Assembly (NCBI GenBank): GCA_934294965.1
Contig: CAKRAM010000038.1
Location: 1 to 24,367, forward strand
Origin: an uncultured Clostridia bacterium
GTDB lineage: Bacteria > Bacillota > Clostridia > Christensenellales > CAG-314
Reading direction: 5' to 3'
DNA length: 24,367 nt
Position 1 is the stretch's first letter. Every line of letters begins with the position of its first letter. This document shows positions 8,289 to 16,260 of this stretch, one piece after another. The notes under the pieces were generated by a model that saw only the letters and a program-made list of their open reading frames with translations, did not search any database and was not told the DNA's origin. A program made the position numbers and the translations under genes.

Positions 8289-10129
8289 TGCGTTACGTTC
8301 GATTCGATCCCACAAACTCATTGTACAAAAGCGTCGTCGGCTCGGTTGCCGAAGGGGAAAAATTCACTCTTCGCTTGCAACTGCACAAAAAGGTCAACCC
8401 GTCCTGCGTTTACGTGGTGCTTTACCCGGAGGGCGACAGTCATGAACTCAAACTCAAAATGCACCAAGACGAGGCTTTTTGTTACGGCGATTGGCAACAA
8501 TACGTTGCCGAAGTGGAAGTGGGCAAAGGCTCGTACTACTACTATTTCTATATGGACGGCGTGGACTACGAGCGCTACGTGGGCGTGGGCGAGGACAAAA
8601 AGCCCTCCATGTTCTACGACAACGTTCGTCCGTATCGTTTGTTTTGCCACAAACGCAAGTATCCCGTCGTGGAGTGGCTCAACAAGGGCGTAATGTACCA
8701 AATTTTCCCGGATAGGTTTTGTTCGGTGGACAAAGTTACCGCCACCGAGGACAAAATCATGCGGGATTGGGGCAAGCAACCCATTTACAAGGAAGGCGAC
8801 GGCGTCGTTCGCAATCGAGATTTTTTCGGCGGCAACCTTTTGGGTATTGCCTCAAAGTTGGACTACCTAAAAAGTTTGGGCGTAACGTCGCTGTACCTCA
8901 ATCCGATATTCAAAGCGTACAGTAACCACAAGTACGACACCGAGGACTACGAGGTTGTCGATCCAATGTTCGGCACAAATCAAATTTTTTCCGATTTGTG
9001 CTTGCAAGCCGAACAAAAAGGTATCAAAATAGTTTTGGACGGTGTTTTTAACCACGTCGGAAGCAGTTCCAAGTATTTTAATGCCGAGGGTAAGTACGGC
9101 AGCGGCGGCGCGTTTAACGACAAAAATTCTCCCTATCGCAGTTGGTTCACTTTTTACGAAAACGGAACGTACGACTGTTGGTGGAATTTCAAAACTATGC
9201 CCCGCATAAACGCCGCAAGCACTGGCGCGCAAAACTATTTTTGCGGAGAACACGGCATCGTGCGCAATTGGCTGAGTAAGGGCGCAAGCGGTTGGCGACT
9301 GGACGTGGTGGACGAAATTGCCGACTGTATGCTGGACAAAATAGTTGAAGCCGCCAAGGCGGAAAACAGTCAGGCCGCAATTATCGGAGAAGTGTGGGAG
9401 GACGCGTCAAACAAAATCGACTACGGCGTTCGTCGGCACTATTTGGACGGCACGCAGTTGGATTCGGTTATGAACTATCCGCTTCGCCGTGGCATAATCA
9501 GGTTGGTGGCGGGCGGCAACGAACGCCTACTGGACGAAACCGTTTTCGACATTTTGAACAACTATCCCGCGTACGTGCGCAACAACTTGATGAACGTACT
9601 CGGCACGCACGACACCGAACGCATTCTGACTTTGCTTGTAGGGGATAAAATCGGCGGAGATAAGGCCGAAGGCGCAACCGTAAAGCTTACCGACGAACAA
9701 TATTTCAGGGGCATGGAACTGCTGAAAATCGCGGCGGTGCTGCAATATACATTTTTCGGTTTCCCCTGTTTGTACTACGGCGACGAAGTCGGTTCTGAAG
9801 GGTACAAAGATCCGTTTTGTCGCGGTTGCTATCCATGGGGACGGGAAAATAAACTGCTGTTGGACTTCTACCGCAGGCTGGGAGAACTTCGCCAAATGGC
9901 GGTCTTTTCCGATGGGGACTTTGTTCGATTGGTTGCCGATAGGGGCGTATATGCCTTTTCGCGCAGCCACGTGCCTACCGACACCAAAGTCGTCGTTGCC
10001 GTCAATTGCGGAAAAACCAACTATGTGTTGCCGTTGGACGGAATTTATGTAGATTTGCTCACCGGCAGGCAAAGTGTAAACACCTGCACGCTTCCGCCGG
10101 ATAGTTTTTGTATTCTGAAAAGGAATTAA
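8288..10129 (+). CDS. GH13 alpha-amylase family hydrolase (neopullulanase/cyclomaltodextrinase-like)
   Basis: 613 residues from the ATG at 8288, preceded by GGAG at 8275-8278 and overlapping the glgP stop by one base. A TTG at 8273 is an alternative start. An N-terminal beta-rich domain (about residues 1-125, CBM34/E-set-like) precedes VMYQIFPDRF, which opens the GH13 barrel. Barrel motifs are LDGVFNHVG, nucleophile D339 in GWRLDVVDEI, acid/base E368 in IIGEVWED, and D442 in LGTHDTERIL. This pattern fits the neopullulanase, maltogenic amylase and cyclomaltodextrinase group, which hydrolyses maltodextrins, cyclodextrins or pullulan. There is no signal peptide, so it should act in the cytoplasm on glycogen-derived or imported dextrins. 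The exact substrate is not decidable from sequence. Confidence 0.85.
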   Translation: MRYVRFDPTNSLYKSVVGSVAEGEKFTLRLQLHKKVNPSCVYVVLYPEGDSHELKLKMHQDEAFCYGDWQQYVAEVEVGKGSYYYYFYMDGVDYERYVGVGEDKKPSMFYDNVRPYRLFCHKRKYPVVEWLNKGVMYQIFPDRFCSVDKVTATEDKIMRDWGKQPIYKEGDGVVRNRDFFGGNLLGIASKLDYLKSLGVTSLYLNPIFKAYSNHKYDTEDYEVVDPMFGTNQIFSDLCLQAEQKGIKIVLDGVFNHVGSSSKYFNAEGKYGSGGAFNDKNSPYRSWFTFYENGTYDCWWNFKTMPRINAASTGAQNYFCGEHGIVRNWLSKGASGWRLDVVDEIADCMLDKIVEAAKAENSQAAIIGEVWEDASNKIDYGVRRHYLDGTQLDSVMNYPLRRGIIRLVAGGNERLLDETVFDILNNYPAYVRNNLMNVLGTHDTERILTLLVGDKIGGDKAEGATVKLTDEQYFRGMELLKIAAVLQYTFFGFPCLYYGDEVGSEGYKDPFCRGCYPWGRENKLLLDFYRRLGELRQMAVFSDGDFVRLVADRGVYAFSRSHVPTDTKVVVAVNCGKTNYVLPLDGIYVDLLTGRQSVNTCTLPPDSFCILKRN

Positions 10130-10583
10130 CCGATTGTTTGGCAAAGATTTGTTCGAGCAAGCCTAGGCAGTAGCGACGCGTTTGAGCCCGTTTTAACGTA
10201 TTCACGACTATTTAGGCTTAGTTAAGCGCACACATACCTAAACGGCAATTTTTGCCGCAATAACACACAAAACAAAGGCAAAGTCAGTGTGGATTTTGCC
10301 TTTTGTCATTCAATTTTCAGCACCGATAGGCAATAGGTACAGAGTTAAATAAAACACCACGTGTCGCATGTGTTAAACAAAAGAATTTGTAATCGTTTGT
10401 TTTGGGCTATTGCCGGTAGCAATTGATGTGTTTTGACTGAATAGCAACATACTTTTGCGGTTGGTTCAAGGGCAATTCCTACTGCCCAGGCAGTTACGAT
10501 TCAAACCCGCCGTGGTTGTAACCGCACCCAAGCGCCGCAGTGCGTCGTTATCGTTGCTTGTTGTATAGGACGGCGTTTTGCAA
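10130..10583. other. Intergenic region between the glycogen operon and the COG2509 gene
   Basis: No gene is supported. It holds a short hairpin (CGGCAA/TTGCCG, 10243-10257) and a longer terminator-like stem at 10274-10304. An ACTGCC-CA-GGCAGT dyad with a nearby GATTCAAA resembles tRNA fragments but does not fold as a tRNA. A promoter follows at 10584. Confidence 0.4.
10274..10304 (+). terminator. Terminator-like stem-loop after the glycogen operon
   Basis: A perfect 9-bp stem, AAAGGCAAA (10274-10282) with TTTGCCTTT (10295-10303), encloses a 12-base loop. The T-run overlaps the 3' arm (TTTT, then G). It lies 145 bases after the GH13 stop. The A and T tracts on either side would also let it work on the minus strand. 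Confidence 0.6.
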
Positions 10584-10612
10584 TTGACTAAACAAAAGTC
10601 GTGTTGTATAAT
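10584..10612 (+). promoter_or_regulatory. Sigma-A promoter of the COG2509 gene
   Basis: TTGACT (10584-10589) and TATAAT (10607-10612) are 17 bases apart. The predicted start near 10619 leaves a leader of about 54 nt before the ATG at 10673. Confidence 0.8.
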
Positions 10613-10672
10613 AGGCAGGTCAAATCACTTTTAGAAAATCGTTTAATATTCACTTGCACTTTGGAGGAAAAT

Positions 10673-12037
10673 ATGAACAAATACGACGTAATCATTGTCG
10701 GGGCCGGGCCCGGCGGAATTTTTTCGGCATACGAACTGGCTAACTGTGGAAAAAAGATTGCCGTTTTCGACACCGGACACGCACTGGATAAACGCCATTG
10801 TCCCATCGACGGCAAAAAAATCACAAAATGTATGAACTGCCCAGTCTGTTCGATAATGAACGGTTTTGGCGGTGCAGGCGCATTTTCCGACGGAAAATAC
10901 AACATAACCAACGATTTCGGCGGCAACTTGTACGACTACGTCGGCAAGGAAAAAGCCTTGGAACTTATGCGCTACGTGGACAGTATCAACGTAAAAATGG
11001 GCGGAGAGGGAACAAAGTTGTACAGCACTGCCGGCACGCGTTTTTCCAAACTTTGCTTGCAACACAAGTTGCACCTGTTGAACGCCGAAGTGCGCCATCT
11101 TGGCACGGACATCAACTACGTCGTTTTGCAAAACATCTACGACGAACTTAAAAACAAGGTGGATTTTTATTTCGATTCCCCCGTTTCGGATATCGTTGCC
11201 GAAAAGGACGGCACGTTTTCCGTCGTTTCAGGCGGCAACTACGTTGCGGATAACTGCATCGTTTCCGTCGGTCGTAGCGGCAGCAAGTGGATAGAAGGCA
11301 TTTGCCGCAAACTCGGCATTGAAATCAGCAGCAACCGCGTGGATATCGGCGTACGCGTGGAACTTAACGCGCAAATTTTTGCGCACCTAACCGACGAGCT
11401 TTACGAAAGCAAAATTGTCTACCGCACGGAAAAATTCGAGGACGACGTTCGCACGTTTTGCATGAATCCCAACGGAATCGTCGTAAACGAAAACACCAAC
11501 GGCATAGTTACGGTAAACGGACACAGTTACGAAGGAGCGGACAAAAAGACGGAAAACACCAACTTTGCGTTGCTTGTTTCCAAACGCTTCACCGAGCCGT
11601 TCAAAGATAGCAACGGCTATGGCGAAAACATCGCAAGACTCTCCAACATGTTGGGTGGTGGAGTAATAGTGCAACGCTTCGGTGATCTCATTCGCGGTCG
11701 CAGAAGCACACCCGAGCGTATAGACGACGGTTTTGTTCGTCCCACGCTCAAAGCCACTCCCGGCGATTTGAGTTTGGTGCTTCCCAAGCGCATTTTGGAC
11801 GGTATCATAGAAATGGTGTACGCATTGGACAAAATCGCTCCGGGCACAGCCAACGATGACACTCTTTTGTACGGTGTGGAAGTCAAGTTCTACAACATGC
11901 ATGTGGACGTGGACAAAAATCTTCAAACCAAGTACAAGGGACTGGACATGATCGGCGACGGCAGCGGCGTAACACACTCTCTTTCCCACGCGTCGGCAAG
12001 CGGCGTTCACGTTGCTCGTGTAATTGCCGGTGAGTAA
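10673..12037 (+). CDS. FAD-dependent dehydrogenase/oxidoreductase (COG2509 type)
   Basis: 454 residues starting at ATG 10673, with GGAGG at 10663-10667. The N-terminus is a dinucleotide-binding fold, YDVIIVGAGPGGIFSAYELA, with G-x-G-x-x-G. A cysteine cluster follows: C43-x9-C53-x2-C56-x2-C59, leading into GFGGAGAFSDGK, a signature I associate with the COG2509 FAD-dependent dehydrogenase group. The C-terminus, GLDMIGDGSGVTHSLSHASASGVHVA, is the second FAD contact of such flavoproteins. The cytoplasmic role and substrate of this family are not established. The cysteines could bind metal or an Fe-S cluster, which is inference. It is a single-gene unit with its own promoter and terminator. The longer frame from 10601 is rejected because it has no ribosome binding site. 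Confidence 0.85.
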   Translation: MNKYDVIIVGAGPGGIFSAYELANCGKKIAVFDTGHALDKRHCPIDGKKITKCMNCPVCSIMNGFGGAGAFSDGKYNITNDFGGNLYDYVGKEKALELMRYVDSINVKMGGEGTKLYSTAGTRFSKLCLQHKLHLLNAEVRHLGTDINYVVLQNIYDELKNKVDFYFDSPVSDIVAEKDGTFSVVSGGNYVADNCIVSVGRSGSKWIEGICRKLGIEISSNRVDIGVRVELNAQIFAHLTDELYESKIVYRTEKFEDDVRTFCMNPNGIVVNENTNGIVTVNGHSYEGADKKTENTNFALLVSKRFTEPFKDSNGYGENIARLSNMLGGGVIVQRFGDLIRGRRSTPERIDDGFVRPTLKATPGDLSLVLPKRILDGIIEMVYALDKIAPGTANDDTLLYGVEVKFYNMHVDVDKNLQTKYKGLDMIGDGSGVTHSLSHASASGVHVARVIAGE

Positions 12038-12143
12038 ACAATAACTCTTGTTTGCAAATGGCAATGCGGCTTTGGGCGGTTTGTGCAGCAATCCGTGCCG
12101 AAAACGCCCGCAAAGCCACAATGACAAACTATTTTGTAAAACG

Positions 12144-12177
12144 ATTATGCTCGTGCGCGTTTGCGGGCATAATTTTT
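12144..12177 (+). terminator. Intrinsic terminator after the COG2509 gene
   Basis: ATTATGCTCG (12144-12153) pairs with CGGGCATAAT (12164-12173), a 10-bp stem with one G-U pair, followed by TTTTT. A second large imperfect stem (GGCTTTG..., about 12069-12118) lies just before it. Confidence 0.75.
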
Positions 12178-12245
12178 ACTATTCAAGGCAAATTCAATGT
12201 GCCTAAACTACAATAACGTCACAAAACGGAAAAATCAGGTGCAAA

Positions 12246-12938
12246 ATGAAAGTACTTATCGTTGACGACGAAAAACAACTAACAAAGGCTCTTGCAGTGC
12301 TACTCAAAAAGAAAGGCATCGATAGCGACAGCGTTTACGACGGCGAAACGGCTTTGGAGTGCGCTTCCACGCAGTTGTACGACGCCATCGTTTTGGATTG
12401 GATGTTGCCCAAACTCAGCGGAGTGGAGGTTCTTCAAGGCTTGCGTCAAAAAGGCATTTCCACGCCGATAATAATGCTCACCGCCAAGTCGGAGATTGCC
12501 GACAAAATAGAGGGACTTAACAGCGGCGCGGACGACTACCTCTCCAAGCCGTTTGATAGCGACGAACTTATCGCGCGCATTTTTGCCATTACTCGCCGCA
12601 AAAGCGACTACGTTGGCACAAAAATTTCCTTTGGCGATTTGGTTTTGGATTGTGAGTCACACGTGCTTTCCTGCGGGGAACGCAGCGTAAAACTAGGCTC
12701 AAAAGAATACCAAATTTTGGAAATGCTGATAAAGGAAAATGGCAGAGTTTTTCCCAAAGATTTGATAATCGAAAAAATTTGGGGATTTGACAGTGACGCC
12801 GAGTACAACAATGTGGAAGTCTACGTTTCCTTTTTGCGCAGAAAGTTGGCTTCGGTAAAATCTAACGTTACAATCGTGTCAATACGCAACACCGGTTATC
12901 GCGCGGAGGTCGGAAATGATTCAAAAAACCCGTCGTAA
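12246..12938 (+). CDS. OmpR/PhoB-family response regulator
   Basis: 230 residues. Receiver domain (1-115) with acidic pair D7/D8, phospho-acceptor D51 in IVLDWMLP, T79 and K101 in LSKPFD. It is followed by a winged-helix DNA-binding domain (about 125-225) with EYQILEMLIKENGRVF and VEVYVSFLRRKL. It would be phosphorylated by the histidine kinase encoded next, whose start codon lies 23 bases inside this gene. The ribosome binding site (AGGTG) is moderate. The regulon is unknown. Nearby genes (the YitT pair, the ABC transporter) are possible targets by position only. Confidence 0.93.
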   Translation: MKVLIVDDEKQLTKALAVLLKKKGIDSDSVYDGETALECASTQLYDAIVLDWMLPKLSGVEVLQGLRQKGISTPIIMLTAKSEIADKIEGLNSGADDYLSKPFDSDELIARIFAITRRKSDYVGTKISFGDLVLDCESHVLSCGERSVKLGSKEYQILEMLIKENGRVFPKDLIIEKIWGFDSDAEYNNVEVYVSFLRRKLASVKSNVTIVSIRNTGYRAEVGNDSKNPS

Positions 12939-14154
12939 CTTCATCTTGGTAACGATGGCATTGATTGCCGCCGTAATGATATGTTTCGTTGTGGCAACCG
13001 TGGTAACAACCCATTCCCGCAGCGAAAGCGATGCCTTCAAAATGCTTCGCGGCTCGTTGGACGTAAAAGACCACGGCGGTTGGCGTCCGGAATCGGGCAG
13101 AATCGTCAACATCGTTTGCAAGTATAACCCAAGCGGCGCGCTGGACGAAGTGGACTACGGCGATGCGGTTTTGCTTAAAATTTTCCAAAGCGACAAAGCC
13201 GTTTCTGACTTTTTGAATTGCGTAATCGTGGACGGCAACGTCGTCGGCAAAAACATCGTGGAAGGCAACATAACTTTGGGCAAATGCGGCAACTACTACT
13301 ATGCCGCCAAAGTCAACCAAGCCGAACTCACGGTGACCATAGCCGTCGGCAATAGGCAAAACGAAGCCAGAACGATAGGGCGGTTTGCGCTTACGCTGTG
13401 TTTGTTTGCCGTAGCCGCGTTGTTCGTGCTGTTTTGGATTGTTTGGTGGCTGTCCTACAAGGTTGTCAAGCCCGTAGAAGTTGCCTTCAACAAACAAAAA
13501 CAGTTCATATCCGACGCCTCTCACGAACTTAAAACGCCAATTACCATTATCAAAGCAAATGCCGAAGCGTTGGAGGCGGACTGTGGTTCGTCCGAGTGGT
13601 CGCAAAACATCGTTCAGCAGTCCGAACGTATGAGTCTGCTGGTTGCGGAAATGCTCACGCTGGCGCATATGGAGGAGCGTAAGCCTACCTACTCGCTTTG
13701 CGACGTTTCGCAAATTGTGGAAAGCGTTGCATTGGAATTTGAACCTTTGGCGTTTGAAAACGGCAAAAAGTTGGATATCGACGTGGAGCAAAATGTCAGT
13801 TTAACGACCGATGCCGACGGGATAAGGCGCGTAACCATGCTGATTACCGATAACGCCGTAAAGTATAGCGCAACGTTTGTAAGTTTGTCGCTCAAAAAAG
13901 TCGGCAAAAACGTCGTTTTGCGTGTCGTCAACGACGGTTGTAACGTTCCTGCCGAGCATAAGGAAAAAATATTCGAACGCTTCTTCCGCGAGGATGACAG
14001 CCGCGCAAGAGAAACGGGCGGCAACGGACTTGGGCTGGCAACTGTCAAGAGGATTGCCGAATCCAACGGTTGGCAAATTTCAGTCCAATGCGAGCGGGAC
14101 GGCAATATGGATATTTCCGTTTGTCTGGGAAGAATGCCTCAAAAAAACGATTGA
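12916..14154 (+). CDS. Sensor histidine kinase without HAMP domain
   Basis: 412 residues. Helix 1 at about 8-30, an extracytoplasmic sensor region at about 31-150, and helix 2 at about 155-183. The segment P-V-E-V-A-F-N-K-Q-K-Q-F-I-S-D then leads directly to the H-box SHELKTP, with phospho-acceptor H203. Only about 20 residues separate helix 2 from the H-box, so no HAMP domain fits. The ATPase domain has N-box TDNAVKYS and the GGNGLGLATVKRIAE loop. The start has GGAGG about 7-10 bases upstream inside the regulator gene and overlaps it by 23 bases, so the two are coupled. The signal is unknown. The TGA stop lies inside the -35 box of the next promoter. Confidence 0.93.
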   Translation: MIQKTRRNFILVTMALIAAVMICFVVATVVTTHSRSESDAFKMLRGSLDVKDHGGWRPESGRIVNIVCKYNPSGALDEVDYGDAVLLKIFQSDKAVSDFLNCVIVDGNVVGKNIVEGNITLGKCGNYYYAAKVNQAELTVTIAVGNRQNEARTIGRFALTLCLFAVAALFVLFWIVWWLSYKVVKPVEVAFNKQKQFISDASHELKTPITIIKANAEALEADCGSSEWSQNIVQQSERMSLLVAEMLTLAHMEERKPTYSLCDVSQIVESVALEFEPLAFENGKKLDIDVEQNVSLTTDADGIRRVTMLITDNAVKYSATFVSLSLKKVGKNVVLRVVNDGCNVPAEHKEKIFERFFREDDSRARETGGNGLGLATVKRIAESNGWQISVQCERDGNMDISVCLGRMPQKND

Positions 14155-14179
14155 CATTTTTTGGTTAAAAGTATATAGT
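14151..14179 (+). promoter_or_regulatory. Sigma-A promoter overlapping the histidine kinase stop
   Basis: TTGACA (14151-14156) contains the kinase stop codon and is 17 bases from TATAGT (14174-14179). Transcription would start near 14186, only about five bases before the terminator stem at 14191. Its product is either a very short RNA or an attenuated YitT leader. Confidence 0.65.
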
Positions 14180-14190
14180 TATTTTAGCAT

Positions 14191-14220
14191 CGACGGATAG
14201 ATTTTTCTTCCGTCGTTTTT
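14191..14220 (+). terminator. Intrinsic terminator of the two-component operon
   Basis: CGACGGA (14191-14197) pairs with TCCGTCG (14209-14215), extended by AGA/TCT past a bulged T, and is followed by TTTTT (14216-14220). It is a strong intrinsic terminator by shape. Confidence 0.85.
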
Positions 14221-14307
14221 GCGCTTAAAAGTGCAAAATATGTCGGTTTTTGCGCAAAATTTGTAGCAAGCGGCAGACAAATGTCAATAAAAATCACAAA
14301 CGACAGG

Positions 14308-14329
14308 GTGTGCGCACAATTGCGTACAC
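14308..14329 (+). other. Stem-loop in the leader of the YitT genes
   Basis: GTGTGCGCA pairs with TGCGTACAC (9 bp, one G-U) around a CAAT loop. A second small stem, GCCGA/TCGGC, follows before the start codon. There is no T-run, so this is a leader structure, not a terminator. Confidence 0.5.
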
Positions 14330-14365
14330 GGCACGCCGACAAAGTTTTCGGCACGGTATTATGCA

Positions 14366-15283
14366 ATGGAAGTTGTAGAAAAAAAGAAGTTTTCACGCTA
14401 TTTGTTGGAGTACATTATAATAACGTTTGCCTCAATGATAAACGGTGTGGCGTTGTTTTGTTTCGTCAATCCGGCAAAATTGGTTGCAGGCGGTTTTAGC
14501 GGCATTTCGTCGGTACTAACCTATGTTTCCTGCGCTATTTTTCCCGAATTGAACTTTGAAACGATGATGTCCGTTTGGTACTTTGTGTTAAATTTGCCCT
14601 TTTTGATAGTTTCGCTTATCAAACTTAGAGGCGACTTCACGTTCAAAACCATTTGGGCAACGATAGTGTGCAGCGTAACGCTGGCAATTTTGCCGTCAAA
14701 GTTGGTGTTCAACGCTTCCCGTCTTATTTGCGCCATTTTCGGCGGCACGCTGATGGGGTTGTCTATGTACGTTTGCTCTTTGTACAACGGCAGCAACGGC
14801 GGAACGGAAATCGTAGCAAAACTAGTTGCGGTCAAACATCCGGAACGGGATTTGTCCAACATAATCACAATTGCCAATTTTGCTACTTGCTTTGTCGGTT
14901 GCGTGGTGCTTATGGTGATGAACGGCGAGTCGATTTGGATTGTTTTGTACTCGTTGCTGTTCGTCATTTGGGGCGGAGAAATTATGGGTATCTTTTTGCG
15001 CGGTGTGGATAACTCCCAAAAGTTCCTCATCGTAACTTCCGAATACGAACAAATGTCGCAGGAAATTTTGTCCACGTTTAAGCGCGGTTTGACGCAGTTC
15101 AACGTGGAAACTTGCCCCGATGAGCCGAAAAAGAAAATGATTATGGTAATCGTTCAGTACCGTCAGGCGCACAAATTGAAACAAATCATCAAAAAACACG
15201 ATCCGCAAGCATTCACCTTTGTAAAATACGTTTACGACGTATTCTCTCGTCCGGGATTTAACAGGAGTTACAAAATCAAATGA
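14366..15283 (+). CDS. YitT family membrane protein (DUF161 + DUF2179), first of a tandem pair
   Basis: 305 residues. Five or six hydrophobic helices in the first 210 residues, with the family motif NPAKLVAGGFSGISSVL near the start and LYNGSNGGTEIVAKLV further on. A cytoplasmic C-terminal DUF2179-type domain (about 220-300) ends in DPQAFTFVKYVYDVFSRPGF. The family function is not established. The ATG at 14366 has no convincing ribosome binding site, unlike most genes here, and sits behind a structured leader. That could mean translation is controlled or that another start is used. Its TGA stop overlaps the ATG of the second copy. The first half of its DUF2179 domain lacks the usual glycine-rich G-x-T...G-G-Y pattern kept by the second copy. 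Confidence 0.88.
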   Translation: MEVVEKKKFSRYLLEYIIITFASMINGVALFCFVNPAKLVAGGFSGISSVLTYVSCAIFPELNFETMMSVWYFVLNLPFLIVSLIKLRGDFTFKTIWATIVCSVTLAILPSKLVFNASRLICAIFGGTLMGLSMYVCSLYNGSNGGTEIVAKLVAVKHPERDLSNIITIANFATCFVGCVVLMVMNGESIWIVLYSLLFVIWGGEIMGIFLRGVDNSQKFLIVTSEYEQMSQEILSTFKRGLTQFNVETCPDEPKKKMIMVIVQYRQAHKLKQIIKKHDPQAFTFVKYVYDVFSRPGFNRSYKIK

Positions 15284-16260
15284 AAAGGAACAGATTTTTG
15301 TATAACTTAAAGCAAATCGCAATACTGTTTGTGGCAAGTTTATGCACTTCCGTGGCGTTGGAAGCCTTTTTGCTTCCGTCGGACGTGGTTATCGGCGGCG
15401 TGCTTGGTATAGGCTCGATTTTGGACATTTTGCTGTGCAATTTCGACAGTGCAAAGTGGTATTTTTCGGTAGGAATGTGGGTGCTTGCCATCAACGTGCC
15501 TATTCTCATTTATTGTTTCGCCAACTATCGCAAACGCTTTGCCGTAAAAACGCTTTTGTACGTTGTGTTTTTGTCGGTCGAATTGGTTGCGTTTCGTTTG
15601 TTTAACCTTTCTTCCGTAATGGAAAAATTGCTTTCCGGAGGCACGTCGGAAACGGCGGATAAAGTTATTTTGGTGCTTTTGGGCGGTGCGCTTCAAGGAG
15701 TATCTCTTCCCATGGTACTTTCCCAAAACGCGTCCACGGGTGGCAGCGATATCGTCGGTCTTATAGTCCAATCCAAGTCGGGCAAAAGTGCTAGTTACGC
15801 AATGCGCGTAATTTTGCTCACGAACATCATCATCGTGTTTCTTTCGGCATTGGCGTTGTATTTTGTCAAGCACGACGGCGTGTTGGCAGTCAACTTGTTC
15901 GTGTATTCGGTTGCGGCAATGTTCATTGGCGAAGTTGTTCAAGAACGGCTGTTCAACGGCTTTTCCACCGCGTTGGAGTTGGAAATTACAACCACCAAGT
16001 CGCAGGAAATGGCACAGGTGTTGAGCGAAAAACTTAAACACGGAACAACAAACGTTCGCGTTGTTGGCGGCTACTCTCACGAAGAAAAAACGTTGGTGCT
16101 TTGCGTAATCAACAAAAGCCAACTGACGTATGCCCGCAAACTGATTAACACCGTCGATCCGCAGGCGTTTGCCTACGTGGAAGTGGTAAAAGAAGTTTTA
16201 GGCAAGGGCTTTGCCAACAAGGAAACGGAATTGGAAAACGGCGAGGACTCCGCCGAGTAG
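15280..16260 (+). CDS. YitT family membrane protein (DUF161 + DUF2179), second of a tandem pair
   Basis: 326 residues, overlapping the first copy by four bases (ATGA), so translation is probably coupled. The layout is the same: LPSDVVIGGVLGIGSILD near the N-terminus, LSQNASTGGSDIVGLIVQ mid-protein, and about six hydrophobic helices. The C-terminal DUF2179 domain contains GTTNVRVVGGYSHEEKTLVLCVI and DPQAFAYVEVVKEVLGKGF. The acidic tail, ENGEDSAE, is extra. The pair may form a hetero-oligomer or reflect a duplication. The role of the family is unknown, and a membrane transport or sensing function is often assumed. Confidence 0.88.
   Translation: MKRNRFLYNLKQIAILFVASLCTSVALEAFLLPSDVVIGGVLGIGSILDILLCNFDSAKWYFSVGMWVLAINVPILIYCFANYRKRFAVKTLLYVVFLSVELVAFRLFNLSSVMEKLLSGGTSETADKVILVLLGGALQGVSLPMVLSQNASTGGSDIVGLIVQSKSGKSASYAMRVILLTNIIIVFLSALALYFVKHDGVLAVNLFVYSVAAMFIGEVVQERLFNGFSTALELEITTTKSQEMAQVLSEKLKHGTTNVRVVGGYSHEEKTLVLCVINKSQLTYARKLINTVDPQAFAYVEVVKEVLGKGFANKETELENGEDSAE

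Noticed and set aside
10461..10540. tRNA-like stretch with GCGGTT...AACCGC ends and a GATTCAAA motif
   Set aside because: It does not form the D, anticodon and T arms of a tRNA in the right order; only isolated short dyads are present.
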